Source: Strongylocentrotus purpuratus (taxonomy: Eukaryota > Echinodermata > Echinoidea > Camarodonta > Strongylocentrotidae). Taken from it: DNA of 64,000 nucleotides. Where the stretch lies: assembly GCF_000002235.5 (NCBI RefSeq), contig NW_022145542.1, positions 434,001 through 498,000 on the forward strand. The letters are read 5' to 3'. A program made the position numbers and the translations under genes. Below are positions 1 to 13,000 of this stretch, piece after piece; positions within the stretch are counted from its first letter, which is position 1, and the number at the start of each line of letters is the position of its first letter. The notes below the pieces were generated by a model. That model searched no databases. It was not told the DNA's origin and worked only from the letters and a program-made list of their open reading frames with translations.

Positions 1-537
1 TACATGAACAACCCGGTTCCAGTTGGCAATGAGTTAAAAGAGCACATGGGAAACATTTTGCATAACTACTTTCATTTCATATTGAATTCATTTTAGGCTA
101 TTTAGTCTTAAAGGTATCGACCAGTTTTGGAAATGCCCCCCCCCCCCCTCAAAAAATGAAATGGAAGCTCTTATTACCAATCATGTGGAAGAATATGTTT
201 TGACTTAACGTGATTATACAAATTTTGCCGGAAAACCGCCTACAAATTGATATATTTGGTAAATTATTATATCTATCCGGATTGGATAGGTATTGCGTAG
301 TCCCATATATATCTTTTTGTGTATAGTGCTTGTAACTTTGCCAATTTCTTATCATTTTGATGAATCCAGAACCTTGCAGTACACACCAATACTTATATGC
401 TAGATGATCAACCTTTTCTGATCGACTCCACAACGTTTCTTTCACAATGCAATCGCATGACCAGAACTGGTCTATACCTTTAACAAGAGTAGTAACCACT
501 TAGGTGATATAACATTGTTTGATTAAAACATCATCAG
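1..537 (+). other. Intron (3' end) of aminopeptidase gene 1
   Basis: Intronic sequence left of the first visible exon. A C-rich homopolymer lies near 136-148. The acceptor is TCATCAG at 531-537. No coding similarity was recognised. Confidence 0.7.
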
Positions 538-707
538 GTCGCTAAAGAGAATGGACATAGTGTCGATGTTACTGCTATGATGGATACCTGGACACTTCAG
601 ATGGGATTCCCAGTCATCAATGTCACCCAGGCAGGCCTGGCTACTCAACAAAGGTTTCTTATTTATCCTCAGAAAGAGCCTTCAAATGAGGCCTCTTCAA
701 AGTTTGG
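538..707 (+). CDS. Gene 1 exon a: MDTWT region
   Basis: The exon opens in phase 0 after TCATCAG with Val-Ala-Lys-Glu and contains MDTWTLQMGFP, the conserved segment that follows the catalytic domain in M1 aminopeptidases. It ends in KFG with two bases of a Gly codon, before GTACGT. Confidence 0.88.
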
Positions 708-986
708 GTACGTTATTCATCCTTATTCCATCATCGTTAAATTATAAATAAAATCATCAATTGTCTATTAGACTCATAATGCTTTTGAAGGTGTTACTCA
801 TGCTTGAAATTTAATGAGGTAGATAATGAGTCTTATTGTCAGAAGGTGCTTACACACCCGTCACACAAGAAATATCCTTGTGATGTCTGACTGAGCTAAA
901 AAATAGTATCTGTTTTAATGATGTGAACAGAATCCATGTGATGAATCCTGAAAATGAATCCTTGAATAATGATTATGATGATGATG

Positions 987-1017
<31 letters not shown>

Positions 1018-4000
1018 TGATAATGATGAGAAAATATTAATAATAATTATTATATGTTAATAATAATAATATTAATACTAATAATGATTGTAATGATTAT
1101 AATGAAAAGAATAATAATGATGATAATAATAAGTCTTTTTTACTGAGGTAAGCCTCTTCTGTACTGTTCTCCTTGTGGGTGCTGAAATGTTATTATTACC
1201 TCAGTTTTAGCAGAGCTTTCATGATAAGGCACTTTTTAAGCATTCAAGGAAATTCTTCCTATTGGATACCAATTTACTACACCTGGGTGGAGAGTGGCAA
1301 ATGTAGTTTGATATGTTACCAAAGGACACAAGTGCCACGGTGGGACTCAAATCAAACCAGGGACGTGATAGAGAAGGACTGGAATCAAGCCGCTCTCCTT
1401 TGACCCCATGCTCCTAGCCGCCGTAACGTTATGCGCTAATCTGCAACTGTTGACCAGATGGTGAGATAAAAGAGCGCATGAATTTCAGGATTTAGAATTC
1501 CTACATCAGAAAATGGTATCAAAGCAACTGTTCGCTGTCCCTGTCAATGATTTATCATCCATTGTTGAATGTGTAAAGAGGAGAACAAGCGAGCACAAAC
1601 TTGTGTAATTTCATCCTTTTTGTCTCGCCTGCGTAGCAAAAAGTGAGACATAGGCGCCGCTTTTCCGGTGACGGCGACGGCGGCGGCGACGGCGTCAACA
1701 TCAAAAACGTAACCTAAGGTTAAGTTTTTGAATTTTTGATATAATTTTTAAAGTATAGGTTCTTAGTCAATGAAACTTTGACTATAGGGTAATCAAGTAT
1801 CCCCAATCATGTGAGTAGAATTTCAGATCACAAAGTCAAGGTCAAAGCTCATTTCAGGTCAACAGACTTGGACTATGTTGTAGCATCATCATCGAAAACT
1901 TAACCTAAGGTTAAGTTTTTGAATTTTTGATATAATTTTGAAAGTATAAGTTCTTAGTCAATGAAACTTGGACTATAGGGTTATCAAGTCTCCCCAATCA
2001 TGTGAGTAGAATTTCAGGTCACTAAGTTTAGGTCAAAGGTCATTTAAGGTCAACAAACTTAGACTTTGTTGTGGCATCAACATCAAGATTTTCAAAATGC
2101 TTCTTCTTCGTTTTTTTTCAACCAATTTTAATTCTGATTGATTCATATGATAGGGCTAGGAGGGGAATTTAAAATTTCTACACAGAATCGTGAAATTCAT
2201 TATCTATATAATTTATGCAAATTTATTCGAAACCACAAAAAAGGCTTCTTCTCCTTCATTTCTCGACCGATTTTGATTTGGTTTGCTTTATATCGTAGAG
2301 CTAACTTTGGTACACTAAACTTCTACACAGAATTTTGAAATTGTTCTCCATTAATTCATTATAACAAAAATTGCTTCTTTTCCCTCATTTCTTGACCGAT
2401 TTTGATTTGGTTTGCCTTATCTGGTAGAGCTAAATTTGGAACACTAAACTTCTACACAGAATTGTGAGATTTTGTTCCATTGATTATTTATGGTACTATA
2501 TGCAAATTAAATGAAATTATGTCCCTTCCAGGGCATCAAATTTTTATTTTTTGACCAGTTCAAAAGTGTACCACATAAAATTTACGATTTTTGTTGTTGC
2601 GAGATGCGGATGAGCGCTACGTCATTGACGTTCTGGTTTATCATATTGAATTGCGTTATGCAGGCAAGACCGCCGAGAGAGTTTCCCTTGTTTAAACTTC
2701 AAAAATACAAAAAACACGCAAAAACACGCATTAGCAAACTTAATGTTATTGAAGATTGCAAATCATGAATCAAATAACGGGACATTAAAGCATGCACAAA
2801 TTAGCGCATTATCCTAAACTATTGAGTTTTTGTCACGCGATGTAATTTTTCTTTTACCAACTCTGGCACACAAATTATAGGAAGGACGGAGTTTTAAATT
2901 TGGAAATGTGTTTAATGCACTATTCCCAATACAATCCCCATATAAAGTTTTTGATTTATACTGAAATTTTGCCTGTAATTCAATATTTTGTAATAAATGT
3001 GAAACTGGTGCCTGGCTTCCGAAAGTCCCCGCAGTGGAAGCGCGGTTCGGAGCATGGAACTTCAAAGCCAAGTGGAATGTTTCACATCCCATTGTTACGC
3101 TTTTACTCACGAATGCGATTGAATAAATTACAAGAGTTTCGCCGGCTTGATTCCAGTCCTTCTCTATCACGTCCCTGATCAAACTAGGTATTCGAGTCGT
3201 TATTTTATATTTAATGAAAACTTGGATACTAATTAACTACATATTTTTACATCCTCTAATACTAATAGTCTTGGGGGACTAGTTCAGATTTGTAACTGTG
3301 AAAGTGTCAATAAAAGTTACTCTCGTAGTACTTAAAATGATGAAAAATGAAATCCACCCCATATGTATTTGCTGGATGTTAAACTAAGTCAGAACATAGT
3401 GCTATTTTCAAAATTCAAAATCAATTAGAAGCACTCTGGTTTGCGATGCATCTGGTAGAAAGAAAACAGGAGTACATCTCTACTGAAGCAAATATCACTA
3501 TGAACATGACGGACAATGAAAGCGGACAAAATATACAGTTCCTCAGGTAGACAAAAAAACATCCCTTCACTGCTATTATGTAAAAAGGTGAATATGCATG
3601 TGACACCTGTTCTACACATTTTTACATAATAGCAGTGAAGGGATATTCCTTTGTCTACCTGAGGAACTGTATATTTTGTCCGCTTTCTTTGTCAGTAATG
3701 TTCATAGTGTATCAGCACTTTCCCACCACACTTTATATTTTCACAGGTATAAGTGGACTATTCCTGTCACGTACTTCACCGATACTGACCCTCAAACCAA
3801 GACTATTGTTATGGAACATGAGAAAGGTAAATAAATCTTGATTTTGAAGAGATAATTTTTGTCTTCATATATCCTGTTGTGAACAAATCTGTCTACAGCA
3901 GTATGTCTATCAAATTCATAATTTGAAGTGTCTTTGATCATTACATAATAAAATAGGAACTATCATGAATATGCATATACATGTGAGGTGATATTCGTTC

Positions 4001-7000
4001 ATCCCAAATAAGCGAGTTCGTAATTAGGATTTGCGCATGGGTAGATAAAGGTCATTTGTTCCTAAATTGTAAAACCATTGAAACGAATACTGGTATCGAG
4101 CTCATGAACGTTATGTAATCAGTATTCATTTATGCACCGACAGTACATTTGTCTAATACACAGGTGGAAGTATTCTTCTCAACGTGCAAACAAAAGGTAT
4201 TCATGAAGCACCTCCATCACTTCGGCAGTGATTATTCTAAAATGAATAAGTGGGACGTATCCATTGTTTAAAAGATCTATGGATATTTTGGGGTCGTGCG
4301 TTCTGAAGCTTTTTACAAACTGGCTTATTCATATACACTGCTGTATTTTTCACTTGCTCTCATTGTAACTGTAAGGAAGAAAGATAATGATTATTTCATT
4401 GGTAAAATATTTCATAATCTTTTGATGATGTATCTTAAATGATGTGATGGAATATTCCCTTTTGTATTGCAGCTCGTACCATATTATATATATAAACATA
4501 TAGAAACAAAAACAAACAAAATGATATTGACTGTGATGATATGAAGAAGCCCTGTGACTGGAGCATAATTCCCAAATCTTTCCAAATTCTATGAATACAT
4601 CCTAACTAAACCATGTTTCCTTTGTACAATCAAGTGTGTAAGCACACATACAGGTTAAGGTTGGTCAAACCAATTGTAAAATCTACTGAGACAACAGTAA
4701 ATATCTACCCACATTACATTTTATGACCGTTCTTTTTTATGCACACAGTATATTCCATGATACATGGTCTACTGTTTTTATAATGGGAATACAAATCTCT
4801 TCATGAAACACATCCATCACTGTGGGAGTAGATATTCTAACATACACATAGCGGAACGTCTCATGTTCAACAAATCTGTGATTATGTGGCATCATTTATA
4901 AATGTTATAACTAAGAGATATTCAGCTTCTATAAGAAATTGCAATATAAATACAGACAGAGTATGCATAACTTTATCCTTGCATATCTTTATATATCTGT
5001 TAAGTCATGTGAATGTATCATAAAAACTACATTTTATATTTCTTTGAATAATACTTGCCCATGTATTGTTATGGACTGTGCAGTGCAAGATAAATCTTTT
5101 ACATTTCTCTGTGTTTTCCTACAAACCATAGCAAGTGTGAATCTGCATGTAGCTGGTGCTAGTAAATGGTTCAAGGTCAACACAAAGCAGTCTGGGATGT
5201 ACCGTGTGAACTACGACACATCGACCTGGAAAGCATTAATAGATCAACTTCAGACCAACCACACTGTGTTGAGTGCTGCTGATAGAGCTAACCTCATCAA
5301 TGATGTATTCAATCTGGCTTGGTGAGTCATGGTTAAAAACATCCAAGGGCAATCCAACCCTTGTAATACTTTCATCTGTATGAAAGCAGAAAAATAAGAG
5401 AAACAAACTGGTGAAAGTTTGAAATAAATCGGACCAATAATAAGGGAATTATATATGAATGACATGTATGAGCACTTAGTCTGCGCGAATTTGGTTTGGT
5501 CAATGCATTATGACGTTTGTTTGTCGTATCATTAATTTATGTGTTTCTCCTAAGTGCTTTCTCCCTTGGTGCACTACTCAAATTATAGATCCTCTTAAGA
5601 GAATAGACACTTCTGGAGTCATAAGTTTTTGTGAAAAATTGAAACTTTTATTAATTTTGTGTGTTGGAACGAACAGAAAAGTTGTCCGCCATTACCTCAC
5701 AGAAACATGTCATTACCGCTTCAGCCAATATAAAGACCCCATACCCATAGGCCTGAATTCACAAAGGAAGTTGAAATTTAACCCATGGTTTAAACCCTCA
5801 TTTACATAACCCATAGTTTTAAAAAAAGTGCATATCAAGCGTACCTTGCCTTGCGCGCGTCTCATATTGGACCTCTGACTGTGTCACGCTTATTTTGCGC
5901 TAATTTTAGACCATGGCTTTTGTAAATGAAGATTTAAACCTCCTTTGTGAATTCAGGCCATAGGGATTACATCTTTTGAAAATTCGAAACTTACATCAGG
6001 CTACTCCTCTGATTTTCTTGCTTTCCTTTAGAATAGTATGCTATCAAGGTTGGATTTCCCTTTAACACATTGGCTACGGGAACCAGATTGATCCTGTATT
6101 GGGTCTGTGAATCAAGAGAATTCAGTAGTCAATGGATTTAGTTGAGTGCTGCAGATAGAGCTAACCTGATAACTATAACAATCAATTTAGCATGTTGTGT
6201 CGTCAGAGCATGAATCCAACTGCAGATTGTCCAATGAAACGAGGTGAACCTGTATCAAAATTGAACAAGCGTCCCATTTGATTATGTAGAAGAGAGAACA
6301 AGTTTTACAAAGTTTACTTTTTTTCTGAAGACATCCTTCCATGATGAGAAAGTGGCATCTGCATTTCATTGTATTTTAAATTGAAATACACTTATATTCA
6401 TTCAGTCAGTAAGTTACATGGAAGACCATGCAGAAGATATTTTACTTAAATATTATTCTTCGGCTTACAAACAATTCACAGATTTCATTTGGTGTTCAGA
6501 AGTACCAAATCTATATTATATTCAATACATGTTTTCCTTGCATTTTTGCTTCAGGGCTGGGCACGTGAACTACAGCATCGCTCTTGACCTGTCAAAGTAC
6601 CTCATTAATGAGACGGAGTATGTTCCCATAGAAACGGGCCTTGATTCATTGTCTTCTATAGGAAGTTTGCTCTATGGAAAACCGGGATACTCCTACTATA
6701 AGGTAATGAATGCGATTTGTCTTTGTTTCAAATCATGCAATTATTCTTAGATTTCTACTTGTGATCTCAATTTCTTGTTCTTCCAATTTTATTTGTTTTT
6801 CTCTCTAACTCTCATCTTTTCTCTGCGTATCTCTCTCTGAGACTTAAATTCGTTTCGTTGACAATCAGCCATGCATGAAGTCTTTCGTCTATGGCTGATC
6901 TTCAACGAAACAGAGTTAAGTCTTTTGTCAATTCTGTTTGTTGCTACGGTAGGCAGCCAGTGAAACCGAATTTGTTTAATAAAGTTATGGAAATGCAAGC

Positions 7001-10000
7001 ATTACTTTAAATAAACAGAACGTTGTTATTCCTAGCTCATTTTTTCCAGATTGAGGTGTCATATGAAAGAGAAGAAAATGAATTCTCTAGAAATGTAATT
7101 TTCTCTTTGAAATTCAGATACCGTTGCCAAATGACTTGTTGGTCCCCTTTCTTCAAATTGATTTTAATCACTCATGCATGAAATATGCATCATGTGAGTT
7201 GCATAAAATGAAAAAGAAGGATCTAAGCTTTACAAATATGTGTCATTTAATAATTACAATCATGATTAAGTTAATGGTGGGACTCAGGTACATGTATTAT
7301 GTTTTACCTTCCATTATGCTTCAGGATTATGTGCTCAAACTATTTGGTGAGCGTGTTTCCACTCTTGGGAAAGAAGATACAGGAGAACATCTTGACAGGT
7401 AAGATTTTGTTCTTATATTTGGTCTCATGTTCAAGAGAAAGAGCATGACATTAATGTTATTATACAAATGATGCATGCGCATTAGTTTATTATACGATCT
7501 ATATCCGCACTTGAGTTGAGGCTGTGTGTATCTATGGCTGAGTGCGATGGATACACACCGCATTAACGAGGGCGGATAGATCGTATAATGAACTAATGAA
7601 AACAAGCATCATTTGTTTTATTCAACAAAACTCCCAGATCCTTGTTATTTGATGTAAAAAGAATTAATTCAAGATTTTTTGTGACACTTTAGCTGACAAA
7701 TAAGTCTCAAGTTTGATAAGCCTCAATTTAGTGCACACACATACATGTAGATAAGTGCACTTACCTCTATACGCATTTAGGCATATTGCCGCGTAAGAAT
7801 AGGCCCACACGCAGAATAACCGCCCTAAGCGTGGAATAGTACTCGAAACCATTGCACGCTTTTCCATGAAAAAACGTGCAATAGTCTCATTAAATGAATC
7901 ACACGTGACTGTGCATGACGAATCATTTGATTAGGATCTAGGAGTGAGTTGTATAATCTTTAATATACTGTAAAACTTATTATTTAATGACATTGATAGA
8001 TCTTTCAGAATCTTGGACGGAAGTTCTTTTACTGCATTTTTTGGGGGGATATGGTTTCTTGAATTTCAATATTTCACCAGAAACAGAATACATTCTTCTT
8101 GTAGTTAAATGATAACCAAACTCCATTCTTAATGACATGACAAAAAGTGCACTCTAATACACCTTGGTTCTATGACCTCTTCACAAATGTGATCGTATCA
8201 CAAGTATCAATTGTATCAACCGGGAGATTCTACATTGAAGCAGGAGGAAGGGCGTGGTGGAAGGAGTCTCCCGCTACAAGTTGGTGGGACGGCGGGAGAA
8301 TGAGCGTGGTGGCGGGAGGGTTGACAGCCCTGCATTATGTATGCAAAAATAGCTTGTGATCATATTATCATTAGAACCGATAAGACGGATTTCCATCAAA
8401 CTCAAGACATGTTTGTATCTTGCAGAGCCAATTAACTGAAGATTTTGGGGTCAAAGGTCAAATGTCATTGGGCTCATTATGTATGCAAAAAATAGCTTGT
8501 AATCAAGATATTCTGAGAACCTGTATATGGATTACAATCAAACATGATTTTTCAAAATTGCTTGTTTTCATTTGTAAAATCACTCTGTGACGGAGGCATC
8601 ATTTTTGCCTGCGTGCAGTCATAGATCCATCTATAATTTTATCAGTAAAAATTCTTGTTACAAGCTACTGTCTTATTGTTAAAAGCTACTGAAATTGCTG
8701 CATTTGATTGGCTATGAAGTTTCACTAACCAGGGCCCAGGTATCATTGATTGACAGGTTGTATATTACACAGGACATAACTTGAGTGTGAAATTCACAAA
8801 ACAGCTGTGTAACAATAGCAAGCTTGTAAATTACAGGAGGGGAGAAATCTACAAGAAATACCTGAGGAGTTGATTTCTTGCTAGATTTGTAAACAAGTAG
8901 GAATGTAATTCACAATGAATCTGTGAGAGTGCAGAAAAAGGCCTGTTATGGTCTTAGATGTTGGCTAAAGTTCAAAAGTTCATTTGAAAGGTGTCCTTCA
9001 TTTAAGGAGAATTTCTGCAGGGACATGGATTGTTAGTTCATTAACTGTACTGCTTTATTCTTATGTTATTTCATTTGGTTGTTATTGATAAGCTATTTTT
9101 TTAGGAAGCATATCTCCTTATACTTATTGAAAGCAATGAGTAGAAAATAGAATATTACTTTTACTAAGTATCACAAAAATAGTTTTTGAAATGTGAATCA
9201 TAGCATCAATATCTGAATACAATTTTATCAGCACTTCTACAATTAGCAGAGGTCATGATGAATAGATACAGCACAGGAATAATCTTGTTTTCAGGTTTAT
9301 TCATGTCTTTTCTTTTATTTTACTTTTTTCTTCTGAATGCCAATTTAATAATTTTGTGTTAGTTTTTTTATACATAAAGTGTACTTGCATGTAACCTTTA
9401 ATTTGAAACATGAAAAGGTGTAACATAAATGGAAAGTCTGTTTCATGGTAACACCTTAGTCATACCGCCAAAACAAATCCAAACCGTCCAATTTTTCTGC
9501 CCTTTTTATGGTGCTGGAGGCATTATGTTTTTCGGGGTTGTCCGTCCGTCCGTCCGTCCTGCTTTCTCCTTAACATGATATCTCAAGAACCACTCGATTC
9601 ATTTTGAAATTCATATGAAACACAGCACTTGTGCTGATGATGGTGTTTCATCCCACAAGTGGTAAATAAATATATAGAATAAAATAAATATATAAAATAA
9701 AAATCTTCTCCATACATGTAGGTTGACACGAAAGAGCCTGTTATCAACATTCAGACATCTAGGTGATGCAGATACATTAGAGTGGGCCAGTGCTGAGTAC
9801 AAGACATGGATGGAAACCGGCTCAACGTAAGTCTGAATGTATTCTATGAAGGACAACTGCTATCGTCCATTTTTTTTCTGGGCTATGTAAATCTCACTTG
9901 TTAAACAATACCTTTCAATCAATTTCAAAGAATTGCTTTACACTTGGGCATTGCAAATCGATGAATGAGATTTTAGGATAAGTTAGAAAGTTATGATGAT

Positions 10001-13000
10001 CATATTTAAGCACCAACAATTTATCTATGTGATGATGCTGGTAAAATTGTAAACTTAGATAAGTTCATGACTTAAATGCATTGTTTTGTTAAAGGTAATA
10101 CAAAGTTTTGGGAAATTTTGAAAATTGGGTGGATAGTGATTCTTTACAATTTTTATATATTTGGATGCCCCTGTGAATGTATTATAACCACTACAAAATT
10201 TAGCCCCTAAAACGCTTCTGCTTTCGAGAAAAATTGAATATAAAAATTTACCGGTGCTCCCGGTAAATTTTGATGAATTTCAAATAGCGCCTACGGCTGT
10301 ACAATGGTAGCTGCGACCATGAAAATCTCAGAATATGTAGTTGTGATATATAACTTCTAAACGGGAATAGCTAGTCGATCGATTTTAGTCAAGAATCATT
10401 GTTTTATAGCTTAATTAATATCTTGACCTTTAGAGGGAGCTATACAACATAAAAAAGAGTGTATTGTTTACAATTTCATAGCTTTAGACTCGATTTCAAC
10501 CGCGACAACGATCACTGAATATTGTACGATCGCATATGCTTCCAAAATTTTTATTTGAACCAAATTCATGACCCAATACCAAAACTTTGTACATGTATTA
10601 TACCTTTAATGTTTAGTAGACAGACCAATGTTTCCTTACCTCACTTCATTGTATTTGTTGCAGTCAATTTTTTTCAGAAAACAAATATTGCATTTGTAAG
10701 TGTTATTCAATATGATCATGTTCAATTAGTATCAAATATGATAATCATTTCTATATTTAATCTGTCCTCATCCAATGATATTCCCACAATTTTGTATTAA
10801 CTGTCGGTATATATATATTTTTTCTTTCAGTACTGTAGGAGCTAACTTGCAGGGTATCGTACAGTGTGGAGGAGTACAATCTGGAGGAGGACGTGAGTGG
10901 GAATATGCTTGGAATAAATACCAGAGTTCAACATCTCCTACAGAGAAAGCTTTGCTTCAAAGTGTCTTAGCATGCACACGGGATCCGGATATACTTAGCA
11001 GGTTAGTCGATGTTATACAGGTTAAAATCTCTAGATTGTACTGTGTATTTGACAATTATCAAACTGTATTGTGAAAATTCCTTTACAGTTTTGTTCATGT
11101 TTGCAGAATTCACAAATGAAGGAAGAAGCAACAGCAAATTTCCTTGAAAGCATGCTAGTTGACTTTATATAGTAGGCTGAAATGTTAAGTATTCATTGAT
11201 GAGGAAGCATATGAGAATTTCCTACAGTTAGGAGTAGTGAGTCGTTGCTGTGATGAATTCTCGCTACCCTAAATAGGTACGAAAATCTCGAAATTCGCGA
11301 GACGAGGTAATTTTCACTCTCTCGGGTCGTCACTACAACTTCCGGTATAGAGTCCCATCCCAAGTCACGGCCTTCATCCACCCCCATTTTTCAGGGTTCT
11401 TACGCTTGGAATCATGAGCCCAGCACTGTGCAGCCTCACAAAAGAAAACCATCGTCACTGATGTCAAAAGACGCAAAAAACAACGAATGAAATGTTCAAA
11501 TAAACGTTGAAATATTTGCGAAAAAAAAACAAGACCGAGCAGACGACATATTCGGTGCATACACGTTGTGTGGCGACGGCGTTTTACGTTTGCGCTATCG
11601 CGCCGCCTGCACAGGAAGCTGTAATGTCGAAAAGCTATCCCATAATGCAATGCGCGTTTTCAGGATTTTCCCCGGATCTCGGCAGAATCGCTATTTGGGG
11701 TAGCGAGAATTAAGAAATCACCAACCATTTCAAAGACTAGATTGTCAGTTTGTCAAGTAGCAAATAAAGAAAATTCAAGTGAATAATTTTAGGGACTGCC
11801 AAATCAGAAGTGATATAGATTTAGAGTGTGTTTATTATGATTTTAAGATTATAGATATTAAGTATTAAGTATTATTCTTCTTTATGTGGCTTCAGTTAGC
11901 ACCTTACAGAAGTACATGTAGTATCCTTCATTCTGATTCTGGCTACATGTATGTAATAGAAATAACAAATATATATACCGGTATATATATTTATTTTTTT
12001 ATTTTTTCCATTGATCTTATCCAGGTACCTTGGGTTTGCATTGGACAGTAGTAAGATTCTTCAGCAGGATTCTGTGTCAGTAATCACATCGGTGGCCTAC
12101 CAACGAGCTGGCTCCTACTTAGCTCTTCGCTATGTCATCGACAATTGGGACAAGATTCAGAAATCGTAAGTGATTGTCGTAAAGGTTGTGTGATCCTTGG
12201 TCAGGGTGTAATGTTTCCTTATCCACTCATTTCTTGCTTCATGAGTCTGTATTCAATTTCAAAGTGGTGCTATGCATTTACGTGAATGATCATGAACTCA
12301 GGCAGTATGAATCTTAGAATAGGAAGGGGGAAGAGAATTGTTCTTTCAGCATGCATTACAAGAGATTTTATTTACAATAAATTCTTTTAGGGTACAGATG
12401 ATTTTGGTCACAAAATAGGAAAAGTAATAAAATGAATTAGTTCACCTTCTATAGTTTATCATCATTTATATTGCTTCTTTTGATACCACATTAAATTATG
12501 TTTAGTTGCAAACATACAGCATTGGTTTTCTTTGAAAGTTTGAGAATATTATTTTGTGTCCCTTACATATAACCGTGAGTAATGGAACAATGAATATCAG
12601 TTTACATTGAAAGTAAGATATTTTGATGTTTGTGCTATTGTAACATTCTGCAGAAGATTTCTTGTTACATGATAATATGATGTATTGATCTTTTGAAGCA
12701 TCCTTAGCGAGGTACAATGACTTTCTCCTTTCTTGTCATTATAGGCTTGGTTTACAGCCCTTTGTGATGTCAAGTCTAATTACCGGGACTACATGGTGGA
12801 TATCTACACATTTTGAATTTGAATATGTAAGCTTTAAATGTTTTCACTTGTTAGTAGCCATGTTCTTGTTTTATTCCAGTTATGATTTGCGGCAAATTTA
12901 ATGTTGGAAGAAAAAGTAATTGTTATGTAGTTGTTAGAATAGATACAGGCGGGGAATAGTGTTTTGTTCATAACCTTTTCTAAAGTAGTACATTATCATT

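Larger units (their letters stand above)
708..3746 (+). other. Gene 1 intron filled with repeats
   Basis: A 3.0-kb intron. It holds an ATG/AAT microsatellite, a SINE fragment interrupted by a 1.8-kb inverted-repeat element, and a long hairpin just before the acceptor. No exon was seen inside it. Confidence 0.75.
5322..6554 (+). other. Gene 1 intron with MITE and exon fossil
   Basis: A 1.2-kb intron holding a 221-bp inverted-repeat element and a decayed partial copy of the preceding exon (listed separately). Confidence 0.7.
7399..9721 (+). other. Gene 1 intron with repeats
   Basis: Holds a hairpin element, a decayed direct repeat (ATTATGTATGCAAAAA at about 8334 and 8477) and a GTCC-rich dispersed repeat near 9500. 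Otherwise unrecognised. Confidence 0.6.

Noticed and set aside
4939..5325. Longer exon starting at an upstream ATG at 4939
   Set aside because: Residues before 5132 do not resemble the family, and CATAG at 5127-5131 gives an in-phase acceptor.
11333..11650. 105-codon minus-strand ORF in the inverted-repeat element
   Set aside because: No transposase or other motif is visible, and the ORF crosses low-complexity and palindromic parts.
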